Source: Stichopus chloronotus | Lineage: Eukaryota; Echinodermata; Holothuroidea; Aspidochirotida; Stichopodidae | Direction of reading: 5' to 3' | Assembly: GCA_021234535.1 (NCBI GenBank) | Contig: CM037843.1 | Coordinates: forward strand, 16,137,677 to 16,201,676 | DNA length: 64,000 nucleotides | In this document: positions 13,301 to 23,357 of the stretch, piece by piece | Numbering within the stretch: position 1 is the stretch's first letter | Layout: the number at the start of each line of letters is the position of its first letter | The notes under the pieces: model-generated | Database searches by the model: none | Seen by the model: only the letters and a program-made list of their open reading frames with translations | What the model was told of the DNA's origin: nothing | Translations under genes and position numbers: made by a program

Positions 13301-16300
13301 AAAACACGTCACTACTGATTTAAACACATCGTCGCATAATTTCCCCATATAACATTTTTTGCATTTATTAATTACATCTTCAAAGAATAAATGAATGATG
13401 AATGAATGAAAGGTTTAAATACTACCTCTACCTTGACAACAAGGCGTGCGATATAAAGATCTACAAATAATAGGAAACAAAATAGAAAGTATATTGAATA
13501 TAGGCAAAAACCAATTACGTTGGGTTTCATCACAAAATTATGTGCATTTGAAAAGAGAAAATGTTTTAGGTGTTTCTTGAAACTATGGATGCTGTGAATA
13601 TTCCGGAGACCACAGGGAGGGAATAACACAATTTAGGACCACAAATTGCAAATGATTTATTACATTTAAAACAATAGCAATTAAAACAATAGCTTTCAAA
13701 AGAGAAGAGGTGATGAAGAGATCGGATAAGTATACCTGGAGCTATGCCATGCAGGTATTTCTAAACCATAAAAAATAAAAACTTTGAAAGAAGATTCTTT
13801 CGCAAGCATGCAACCAGTGGAGATGAACGAAGAGGTCAGAAACATGGTCTCTTTTTTCTACCATAAATTAGTCTAGCAGTTTACAATCTGCAGTTTACTC
13901 GAGAAACTCTAATAAATACCATAATACAAGCGATTACAATAATCGATCTTAGCAGAGAGAAGCCTTAACAAGAGTCTTACGGTGATCAGAATTTAGATAC
14001 TGTTTTAGCTTAGAATGTTTACTAACGGTAGCAAAGCAGAGGAAAGCGGTAGCAGATATTTGTTTGTCAAACATAAGCCTATCATCTAGGCAAACACCGA
14101 GACTTTTTCACAGAATTGGTTAAAAGTGTCAAAAGCAGCACTAAGATCAAGAAGAATAAAACAGGAACATTAATGGCATCAGCAGCACATAACATATCAT
14201 TAACAATCTAAAGTAAGGCAGTCTCTGTGCTGTGATGCTTTCTACGGCCAGATCGATGGGTGAAGAAGAAATGGTTTTCAGTTCATAATAAAGTCATTGT
14301 TCATTCACCGTTTAATTGTATGCCAAATTTGAAATCCAAGATCGATAAATCGAGTTACTTTGGTAGGGACATCTTGGAGTTCTGAAATTTACAGTTGACT
14401 AACGAATGTCATTATGTAAGCCTACACAGGTTTCGTTTGTTTAAGGGTGGTCTCAGTTAAAAAAAAAATAAAGTCTTGAAATAATGGGCGTATAAATTCA
14501 AAAATAATATAAGACCTTTTAATTGCACTATGTATATATTTTTTCATCTAATCATTAGTAGTCACTCAAATGGTGAATTTGTATGGCTTCATTAATTGCG
14601 AATTAATTTAGACATTTAGTCGAATACGTGGAGCCATGAATGGGTGTATACATCTAGACTATATTTGAATATTTGGAGGCACTCCGGCTATCGTTTGGAG
14701 ACATTAATTTCATGACATCCAGCCATTCATTCCAAGTGCAATATTGATACATATTTACGTATGCACACCACATACAGTAATTTTTAAAGAACGATACAAA
14801 TTGTGTAAAATATGTCTCTTAAAAAGGTTACATGTTTTGCATGTATGGTGATACAAACTCTTAACGCCAAGTTGGACCTCAATCACTCTCCAAATTATGT
14901 CTTTCCTTTCACGTGTCTCATTCTATTCTCTCTTCTATCACGCATCAGCTCTCTCTGCTTTTGTCTATTTCTTTTTTTGGAAAAGCTGAAAATAAACCCA
15001 AGCCTCGTCCAGTGATAGTCTATACTCTTCTGAATTCTTTGTTGGTGGACAGTGAATAAACCATTAATGAGTCAGAGAGAGAGAGAGGCTTTGGAGTGGA
15101 TAAATTATTTTCTATTTTGCCAAAGGGCCTAACTGTGATGTTTTTAAAGGTTGATGACAAACAATTTACAGAGAAAGGGAAATCTTTTCTTTAAGATTGA
15201 AACGATCTCTGATATTTGGACCGGATGTCGACTTCTGATACTTTTCAACAGGATTCCTAGAAGTCTTATAAGTGGGAAGATAATTATGTATAACAGTTAC
15301 TTGAGGAACAAACTGACAAACCATTAAATCTACTAACTGCTAGTCCTTTGTAAACAAAAAGAGAAATACTTAAATTCAACTTAGATAATCTGTTTCCTCT
15401 TCACCATAGGCTTATACAATTTAATCCAGGAAACTGTGTCAAAATAATTACTTATAACTGTTTATGGCAAAACCAACACTCTCTTCCATAGTTTCTGTTG
15501 TAGGTTCATGATTACTGCTATAAGCAGTCTCTTAATTTATTCCAAAGTACATAAAAACTAACAGTCTTCTATTGCATGGTCACATTAATCATATGGGTTT
15601 CTTATTTCTTTCTTCATTTGTTTTCAGGACGAGGCAAAACAGATCTTATCGTTCGTCGCGGCAAATCAATTCGTACGTTTCTTAAGTAATTACTCGAATT
15701 TCACGCATGCAGTGTAACTTCAATACATTGTGCTCTCCTTCTTACGTTATTTTGATGATATTCCTATTCAAACATTTGACGTCATGAAACGTTTTTCCTT
15801 TTTGTTTTTTTGGTTGCTAGATAACAATTAGTGTGGTTAATTACATAGCAAAATGTATCCGTGTAACAGGCAAAAAGTAAAACCTGCATTTTGGGGTTTC
15901 TCACAATGTTACACATTTTACTCACAGCTTAGTACAGGATTTAAACTCGATATATCTTGATATGGTTCGATGCCATTATTACTTTCCATTAAGCTTTTTA
16001 ATGTAATGCAAATATGCACAGGAGATGGCTTGAAATAGGTGTTTATAATAATGATCGCGTTCTATGTACGTGTTTCAAAGTCACTTCTTTAACAATGGTC
16101 AAGTGCAGTGAGTATAGTTTCTCACGATCACAATTTTCCTCCTAGAAATGGAAAGACGAATATTTGACATGGGATCCAGATGACTATGGAGGAATCAAAG
16201 AAATGACATTTGGTAAAAATGAAATCTGGTTTCCTGACGTAACTCCGTTTGAGAGGTGAGTTTTTATCGAACGCGAGTTTCATCTTCAAGTGTGAGACCT

Positions 16301-19300
16301 ATATCTAGAATTCTTGCAAACAATAGCGTGCCAATCACCAAGTTTTTTTTTTTTTATGTTGTGATCGATTAATTTTCGAGCCTATTTGGGTGGAGACTGA
16401 TGGGGACTGTCAGATATTGCTTATTGAGATATCACGATAGCACAGAAAGCTAATTGTCAAAACGTGGTTCTCATTCATCATTTCACGTTTTTCACGTTTG
16501 TTCAATTCAACGGTGCATAACCTATTTAGCATTCTCCAAAAAGTGTTTACGTTTGTCTCTACAGATTACAAATGACTTTACAGACTTTGCATGTTTTTAC
16601 CAACTGACACCCGCAGTTCTGTACAACTAAACCACCAAATTATTTGCATGCACATCTCATGATTGAAAAACAAAGAAATGCTTGACTGATATTTTTCTGT
16701 TACATTTGGTAAAAATACCATCTGTGAGAGAATTCACATATTCCTAATTTTCCCTTACGCCCATTGCACTGTTGTTTTAACGACGTATTTGCTTTTGCAA
16801 GCTGGTTTTTCGACATTTAGTGTGTCCACTGACGTAGTCAGGACTTTTCGACAGAGGGGTCCAAACGTGAATGGTCAACGAGTCGAAGGAACGTACAAAT
16901 TCAAGAGGACCAAGAGTGGGATTGGGAAACTAGAGCAGCAATGCGGCTGAATCTCATTACTTCTGGTTGTTTACTGTTCCTTCGTAGTAAGGATGTTCTG
17001 AATATGTTAGAAACAGTTTAGTTGTGATTGAATAGATCAGCCACGAAAAACAGAAAAGTTTGAGTCTGGTTGATGTAAAGTTAACCTTTTTAACATTTTG
17101 CCTTTGGGATTCCCCTTAACCGTCCATTATTCCCTTCCTCCCCCCCCCCCCATCCCCCCTGCAAATATGAAAGTACCCCACACTGCAAATATGCAACTTG
17201 CCGACTTACCTTCATGAGATGTTGTGTTTAGAAGATGGCCCGCAACACAGAGACCGCCATCACGAATTTAGAGAGATTATTTCATGAAACCATGAAGTAA
17301 CTGCATGGAGTTCTTCTGGGGCAGTTAAATTGATTGCGTGCGTAGGTAAAAGTAAAATACTGGATTTTCATGTCCAAGAATTTATAGTATGTCTTTTAAT
17401 TGCACCATTCAGACAATTTAGGAAAGTAAATAGATTTCAGGTGCACAATACTACCAACACCCTGGGCCATAAAGGCATGTAAGCCAATTCCGAAAATGAA
17501 ATGTTATGCAACCTGTTTACCACATCAATGCAACACTAGGTAGCGTTATGTAGTATCACGTAATACGTCTGAGCACCTGCGAAAGCATGCATCTGCAACG
17601 AGGTACCTTACGTCAGACGCTATTTTACACTTTATGTTGAAGTTGAGGATTAACACAATTGAGTCCAAAACCTCAATACTCTGTCACACTATAAAACACG
17701 CTAATCACAGCATATCGAAGGAGTAGCTAAAACACTAGGCTACTGTCCGGGGCCTGTCTATCCAAATAGAGGATCGAAATATCTATAATTTATGCAAGTA
17801 CCCTGTGCAAAACGATGGACGAACTTCATCATGCAGGGAAGTTTGATATACATTTACTGACTACGGATCAAAACCCTGACACCATCTTAGAAGGATAAAC
17901 AGAACGTCTAATTATAGCGCGTATATCTCTATACATGTAATGTATTAGGATAACAACGATTGGAGGGGAGGGGGGACTGAGTGCTAGACTGAAGTACTAT
18001 CTGATTGGAGCGTCACCATCTCTTGGATGGTGGATCGTCACGTGTATCTACAAACGCAAAAGGTCATTTTTTAGCTTTTACGAACCTCACAGATGACCGG
18101 CACTTTCCGGATATTCTAGGCTACGTGTACCCAGCCTTGAAATAAGAATTTCATGTCTGCAATTTGTCTATTAATGAGACAAAAAGCAGTCTGTGAAAAA
18201 TGATAATGCATATAAGATATTGTTGACAGATCTAGGAGGGGGGGGGGGATGAAATTTAGAGAAAGTAAGGGTGCGAGAAAAATGTGGAAAGACTTAACAG
18301 AGCGTCATCATCATTTGGGGCCGAGGGTACAAAAACTTGGGATAAAAATACCTCTTAGATGGACCAGGATCGCCATATCAGACTCTGTAAGTAATCTTTT
18401 CATAATGGTGCAGTCAGTTCCTCTCTTGGATGAAAAACTTTTCTCCTTCATATCAATGGAGTTTTTTTTTTTTTTTTTTCCACTCAAATGATTCGAAGTA
18501 GCGCGGGCACCACAAGGGTTGTTTGGAAGGGCCAAGATACTCGATGCGCCCCCAGGGGCGTATCTAGATTTTTGTTTCTTAGGGACCATGAATAACGAAC
18601 TCATGGCGAATCGTAACATTGTGACACGGAAATACAGCAGGCGCCTTTACCACAGTTGGGCATCAAGTATTTGGACCAGACGGGAGAAGACTGACAATTG
18701 TAGGAAGACTTCTAAGCAGAGCGCCACCATAAGTTGGGGCAAAGTGTACAGAAAAAAATATTTATAAAAATGTGATGATGTAATGCGGCAATGCATAAGA
18801 AATAAAAAACATAAAAGTACATTTTTTGTTTAAATTTTACAGGAGATTTTAAAAAACGACGTATCAAAAACCGTATTTTTTGTGTAAAATTTTTTACAAA
18901 AACAGTAGAAACAGGAGAAAGACACAGCAGGTGTAAATTAATCCTCAAGCTTGTGTAAAGTCACAGCGTAATCGCTTCCCGGCTGGGAGGGTGAGCACGT
19001 ACTTCGAATGTGTATTTGGAAGCACTGGATGGAGACAGTGCGTGTACGTCGTACGTACAATGGGCACAATGTACCCAATACAGTGCAGCAAAGACATTGT
19101 TTCGTTCGGAGATTTTGTTATTTTTTATTTTTTTCGAACAAAAAAATTTTTTTCTTGTTTTTTAAAATTTTTGCAAATTATTTGAAAACAAGAAACAAAT
19201 ATTTGTTTTTCGTTTTTAATTTCTTTTTTAATTTTTTTAAAACAAAAATCAAAAATTTGTTTTTTTATTTTTAAAATTTTTGCAAACATTTTAAAACAAA

Positions 19301-22300
19301 AGAAAAACAAACATTTGTTTTTCGTTTTAACTTTTTTACTTAAATGCATTTCTATAGATGCTTCTTTCTTTTCTTATACATGGGCGCAGCCTTCCGTATC
19401 TTGGAATTCCGGAAAACACACTTTCCCATGCATTGAGGTTGCATTTCAAACCCTTTTAATTCAACCCTTTTACGAAATATTCTAGTCAATGGTAACTCGT
19501 TACTAACAGGGTGTACCACATCAAAGGGCGCCCCATCCAGTGTGTGCTGATTATCAGGATCAAAGTTACCTCGCACGTGATCTGCTTTTACTTGTGTAGC
19601 CTGAACAATCAACCAAAAAAGTCCACGTTCCTAGTATTCCCTGTGCAAAAATTTGAGTCAGTGTCACTTCGTTACGTTAGATGGTATTCAACCGTCCGTA
19701 ATTTTGGTTTTGCGCGACACTTAGTGCAGGCAGGGCATAGACATGGCATTACGCAGAGCGCATTAGGCCCAGTCTAGGTCATCTTACATGAATAATGTAT
19801 GTACCTTCTCTTGTTATCCTGTGGTGAAAATTTCACGGGCCGATATGGCCGATGGCATTTACAGTTGCTTCAGACAATGATAAAGCATTGGGTAGTGAAT
19901 TCTTTGTTCTTATTTTAATCTTAATTTTATTTCTTTAATTTCACTTCCTTTATTTCTTTTTTTTTTAATGGAGGAGCAAGGTGGGTGGGGGTGACAGCAT
20001 GGCGACCTTGTGCCCTCCTATCTACGCCAGTGATTGTGTCCTTATTGCATACGCAGAGTCGATACCGGGTCCGCTGATGCAAACATGGAAGAAACCTTCC
20101 CGATAGTAGATTACCAGGGTAACGTGGTTTACTACAATCTAATGGTGCTCTCAACCTTTTGCAAGATGGACGTTCGACTGTTTCCCTACGACAGCCATGG
20201 ATGCCTTATTAGATTCTCTTCCTATTCGTTTGAAGGTGATGCCGTAAGTTAACCTCAAAGCCACCATTTCAGCATCATGTATACATTGTAATGCAGTACG
20301 TACAATGATTGTGCGATAAATGACAATTGAACATGGTCGACTATACACACCCAAATCACGTTATTTACTCTTGATGAGGTACAAATTGTGGATGGCACAC
20401 CCGGGTCTACTAGTGCCAAGCTCCCCCTCTGTGTACCAAAGTTCCATAGGGCCGAATGTAGGCTACCTATCAGGAAAGCCCTGGGCACAAACTAATATAT
20501 CATGGGAGGGTCCCCTTCGTATACAATTCTCCACAAGACCACAGTGGCACAAGACACGTAACAGGTTGTGACACTTTTACACCCCATCCCCACTCGAAAT
20601 GAACTCCATAGACTTTAATACCAAGACAGCCAAAAGAACAAGATAAACGACATTATAAGATTCTGTCTGTTTTGTTCAGTGGCAACCTTTTGTTGCAGTC
20701 TGGACGATCCTTCCCCTCCCCCCCCCCCCCAAAAAAAAAAAGATACAGTAACGTTATTTTACGCGGACCGAGGCTTTTTGCGGGGACTTCTGGGAACGTG
20801 CCTGCCTTGTGGCTATCACTATGAGCGACGGGCAAGTTATTTCCTAACTCATTCGCTCGTAATGTACTCTGAAACATACAGAAATCTTGGTCGAAACACA
20901 TAAAATACAAAGTTTGCTTGACTGTAAATTCACTTGACGATTTTTAACTCACCCTCTCCTCTCACACATATTGCATCACTTTTCTTGGCAGGTTTCTCTT
21001 TACTACACAAACGATTCTGATTCAACCGAGAATATTTTAACGAAGAACGGTGTCTGGTCGGTCACTGGATACGTAGGTGAACAGAAGGAAATTAAATACC
21101 TCTGTTGTCCCGAACCTTACAAAGAGGTTTATTTCACGATGTACATTCAGAGGGAGAGCCGATTTTACGTTCTCAACATCGGCGTGCCAACCGCTTTACT
21201 CTCTTTGACCACCCTGTCGGTCTTTTTACTTCATCCCGAGTCTGGTGAAAAGATTTCCCTTTGCGTTAACAACGTTCTGGCGCTGATCATTTTCCAGCAA
21301 CTACTGTCAATGAACATGCCACCAACGGGAGACCAAACCCCTATCGTTGGTAAGTTCTAATGTGAATTCATTTTCTGAGGAAACATTTCCAAAGTTCATC
21401 TCACACCATATCCGTGGTACACTGTTTCTTATCAAACTATCTGATAAATACGCTGTAGATATACAATGAGCAAAAAGTTATCTTCGGTCTTTCAAAATTT
21501 GCGTCAACATGCTTTAGTCAATTTACTAACTCGTCCATTTCGGACTTTATGTGCTATGAATTAAAAAGTGTTGAATCATCATGTTATGTAACAATTTTAC
21601 TGGGTAATATGGTACAATTGATAGGAAAACTGGACCGGTTTTTTTAGGTCACGTTTTATATGATTTCATGCCATATACTCTGATTTTAACATCGATACCT
21701 GGTAGATTGGTGCATTTTATTCGGTTACCACGGTTATTTTATTACGTTTCTTATTACGTTTTGCTAATAAAATGTTTAATTTACTAACAAGCGTATGTTT
21801 TTTTTTTCCTATTTTAAATCATATAATTTTGTTCCTGGAAAATGCAGTTGCGGGCCTATCCTCTTTACCGACATACGTTAAGTCTTTCTGCGCTTTTATG
21901 CAAAAATTGTTTCTTTTGCTTTCTTTTCAGCTTATTACTTCGTAGTCGTCATAACAATCAGCTTTCTTTCTGTTCTTACAACTTGCCTGACTTTGTTTAT
22001 CTACCACAACAAAGGACACCGACCACCACCAAAACTCCTCAAATGGTTTCTGTTCATCGGCGGAACTTCTGGTAGACGGGTCATAGACAGTTCCCGACAA
22101 CTGTGGTATTTTTTTTTTTTTTTTGACCGCATTTCGATTTTTGCAAATGGTAGACATAAACCATGGGTGGCGGGTGGCAGTGGTGTGACAAGAGAAGGTG
22201 CTTATCGTTGACAATAGTATACTACTACCGATATTAACCCAACTTAAAGGCCATAACTCATCACCCTAAGCTATATTTTTACTTTCCGGAAAGCAAAACT

Positions 22301-23357
22301 CTCAACTGGTTCTAAGTTACAGTACTCTTTGGTTGACAGCAAATTCGAAAGATGCAGAGTAGCTCATATTACACAGCGTACACAGGGATCCACTGTTTTG
22401 ATTTCACATGAGGAGGAATTTAAGACAGGCCGAGGGAGGGACTAGACGTTGGTGGTTGGGAGAATTGAAACTGTCTGGGGTGATGAGTTTTTGTCTTTAA
22501 GTTGATCTTTCCCAGTGCACTTAAGTCATCTTAACTTCGATTCCCATCCTAACAACGTGCAACTGGTAAGTGTATTGAAACAATGACGAACGCACGTCAC
22601 ATTTGCCGGTAGATTTGTGGTGGGATAGATTGCTTGTATCATTGACTTATTAGATCTGTCTCGATGTTCCCGATAGTCTGATTTTGATATGTCTGCTTTC
22701 TTATTAAAAAGGGGGGAAATAACACACCAAAACAAAAATAATAAATGCCGACGGAGTTTAGGAAAAAAAAAACAATTGCGAACTATTTGTTGCGAACGTA
22801 CCTGCCATTCACGTGTTTAACTGTGACGAAGTGAACGTTAACACCATTCAAAGGATAACACAGTCGCACCGCAGTAATACTTAGAGGTATGGTCGACGGT
22901 ACATACTTAGATTGTATATTTCGAGCCGAGTGCCAGGGCTAGTTTCTTCAACATTGCGTAATATCTCGCATGCCTCCTTCATAGACATTGGATTATTTCA
23001 TTCTCTTTTTGTCTTTTCTTTGACAAAAGGACATACCAAAACAACGGTTTCGCCGGACCCCCTGGAGACAGTGGTGAGCAGGCAGTGCCCCCTACCCGCG
23101 AGGGCAGTGTTAGCTGTGAAGCCGCTGTAAACACAGCGCCGTATACCCGTAGGAGTTCAGCGGTGAAGAGATCCGTAAAGAAAAAGGCATCGATTTCCGA
23201 AGATACCTCCCCTCAGCCAGCATTCGAAAGTGAATGGGTGAAGGCAGCTATTCGTCTCGATATGTTCTTCTTCGCGATATCTTTGACCGCAATGATAATC
23301 GGCTTCGTGTACAGTTTCTTTTTATTCGTACGAGAGTGGCCAAATCACTCTGTGTGA
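8726..23357 (+). CDS. Nicotinic acetylcholine receptor-type Cys-loop subunit (8 exons, 474 aa)
   Basis: Join 8726-8804, 9206-9348, 15628-15672, 16146-16255, 20057-20243, 20992-21349, 21931-22105, 23030-23357; all introns are GT-AG and the phases close exactly to 475 codons. Seen: a hydrophobic N-terminal signal (residues about 10-24), Cys loop C161-C175 with 13 residues between, loop A WFPD at 117-120, vicinal C226-C227 flanked by Y224 and Y231, TM1 about 246-268, TM2 about 275-297 preceded by GEK, TM3 about 309-331, a cytoplasmic loop of about 110 aa, and TM4 about 443-466. Family knowledge: a pentameric ligand-gated ion channel of the plasma membrane. The vicinal cysteines mark an alpha-type subunit, and the acidic residue before TM2 (E274) plus Leu 9' (L284) suggest a cation channel. 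The 45-bp and 110-bp third and fourth exons match the classic nAChR exon pattern. Odd: the loop B and loop D tryptophans appear replaced (Y182, A86). The ligand is not certain. Confidence 0.9.
8963..8970 (+). promoter_or_regulatory. TATA-box match inside nAChR-like intron 1
   Basis: GCTATAAAAG stands about 160 bp after the signal-peptide exon. An in-frame ATG at 9181 runs through the acceptor into exon 2 (MISLHFFSAVEE). This could be an alternative promoter, or chance. Confidence 0.3.
9068..9089. repeat. Perfect 10-bp-arm palindrome
   Basis: CCTCTGTCAC, CA, GTGACAGAGG in receptor intron 1, 117 bp before exon 2. Confidence 0.7.
9206..9348 (+). CDS. nAChR-like exon 2: start of ligand-binding domain
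   Basis: The acceptor is TTCTTTTCAG and the donor GTAAGT. It encodes residues 28-74, including RLSEHLLRNYGSRFVRPVKN, the family's first helix followed by the RPV-N strand. It ends in phase 0. Confidence 0.88.
10319..10388. repeat. (TA)n microsatellite, 70 bp
   Basis: An uninterrupted TA run in receptor intron 2. It creates the artificial Ile-Tyr reading frames on both strands. Confidence 0.98.
10570..10600. repeat. (GT)n-rich stretch
   Basis: GT dinucleotides with a few C or A interruptions, 180 bp after the TA run. Confidence 0.9.
10700..10863. repeat. 164-bp near-perfect palindrome (foldback/hairpin)
   Basis: AAGGTTAATCAAC at the left pairs with GTTGATTAACCTT at the right. Pairing continues through TGTATTAACTG/CAGTTAATACA, ATAATGCAC/GTGCATTAT and CGGGGTTAATGC/GCATTAACCCCG. 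A second inner hairpin (GATGCAC...GTGCATC) fills the loop. It is in intron 2 of the receptor gene, and could be a small foldback transposon. Confidence 0.85.
11920..12510. repeat. Two-level tandem repeat (A-B-A-B, about 155-bp subunits)
   Basis: Four diverged subunits share GCTGATTTT..GAAAA, GCCCCAAA and TATTTCCAGCATA(T/C)CTTGAGAA. Units 1 and 3 continue with TTAATGCAAA..TTGCAAAAACTTACATGAGAAT; units 2 and 4 continue with AATTAA..TTTTGTAAGTACTT. A 155-bp repeat therefore diverged and was then duplicated as a pair of about 310 bp. Confidence 0.85.
13370..14345 (-). mobile_element. Decayed L2/CR1-type LINE, C-terminal part of ORF2
   Basis: On the - strand, from 14345 downward: HSTETALL, then LLDLSAAFDTFNQ (palm motif A), then a jump to LGVCLDDRLMFDKQ, LVKASL with DYCN, LQ-like segments, and SFKKHLKHFLF at the end. 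The YADD active-site block is missing between AAFDT and LGV, so there is an internal deletion as well as frameshifts. It lies in intron 2 of the receptor gene, antisense to it. Confidence 0.8.
15628..15672 (+). CDS. nAChR-like exon 3 (45 bp)
   Basis: It encodes DEAKQILSFVAANQF (75-89), matching the DEKNQIL strand of nAChRs, and has the 45-bp length of the conserved vertebrate exon 3. The position of the usual loop D Trp reads Ala86. Acceptor TTTTCAG, donor GTACGT. Confidence 0.85.
16146..16255 (+). CDS. nAChR-like exon 4 (110 bp), loop A
   Basis: It encodes residues 90-125 with LTWDPDDYGG and IWFPD, the conserved W-P-DYGG-W-PD pattern. The 110-bp length equals the classic exon 4. Donor AG|GTGAGT, phase 2. 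Confidence 0.9.
19120..19340. repeat. AT-rich tandem hairpin repeat
   Basis: A unit of roughly 110 bp is present twice: TTTAAAATTTTTGCAAA, an A-rich stretch, then ACAAACATTTGTTTTTCGTTTT or a close variant. Each unit folds through AACAAA/TTTGTT pairing. It lies in receptor intron 4. Confidence 0.75.
19352..19600 (-). CDS. Possible terminal exon or gene fragment, 82 codons, unrecognised
   Basis: On the - strand a fair acceptor (TTTTTTGGTTGATTGTTCAG) opens an in-frame stretch starting ATQVKADHVRGNFDPDNQHT. It holds FDVVHPVSNELPLTRIFRKR and ends with a basic KKRKKHL and TAG. Composition looks more protein-like than its surroundings. It lies antisense in receptor intron 4. No upstream exon was found, so it may be an isolated relic; the function is unknown. 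Confidence 0.25.
   Translation of the reverse strand, partial: ATQVKADHVRGNFDPDNQHTLDGAPFDVVHPVSNELPLTRIFRKRVELKGFEMQPQCMGKCVFRNSKIRKAAPMYKKRKKHL
20057..20243 (+). CDS. nAChR-like exon 5: Cys loop
   Basis: The acceptor CATACGCAG completes Arg126 (AG+A). It encodes residues 127-188 and holds CKMDVRLFPYDSHGC, the 13-residue Cys loop with the invariant FPxD core. The loop B Trp position reads Tyr182. It ends in phase 0 at GTAAGT. Confidence 0.9.
20992..21349 (+). CDS. nAChR-like exon 6: loop C, TM1, TM2
   Basis: It encodes residues 189-307. YLCCPEPY is the loop C vicinal-Cys motif, FYVLNIGVP opens TM1 with its conserved Pro, and GEKISLC opens TM2. Acceptor CTTGGCAG, donor G|GTAAGT, phase 1. 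Confidence 0.93.
21931..22105 (+). CDS. nAChR-like exon 7: TM3
   Basis: It encodes Ala308 (split codon) to 365: TM3 and the beginning of the cytoplasmic loop. The donor is placed at CTGTG|GTATTT, since only this site leaves two bases (TG) that fit the one leftover base of exon 8 (Trp366). A run of T follows directly, which makes this donor less certain than the others. Confidence 0.75.
23030..23357 (+). CDS. nAChR-like exon 8: cytoplasmic loop end and TM4
   Basis: The acceptor is TTTGACAAAAG. The basic, Ser/Pro-rich loop contains RSSAVKRSVKKK, possible phosphorylation or trafficking sequence. TM4 follows (FFFAISLTAMIIGFVYSFFL), then a short extracellular tail ending NHSV and TGA at 23355-23357. 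Confidence 0.88.

Noticed and set aside
20031..20056. Earlier acceptor (after TACGCCAG) for receptor exon 5
   Set aside because: It gives a different frame that loses the Cys loop; the CGCAG site 26 nt on gives the conserved reading.
22071..22076. TCTG|GTAGAC as the exon 7 donor
   Set aside because: It leaves one base where exon 8 needs two; CTGTG|GTATTT satisfies the phase.
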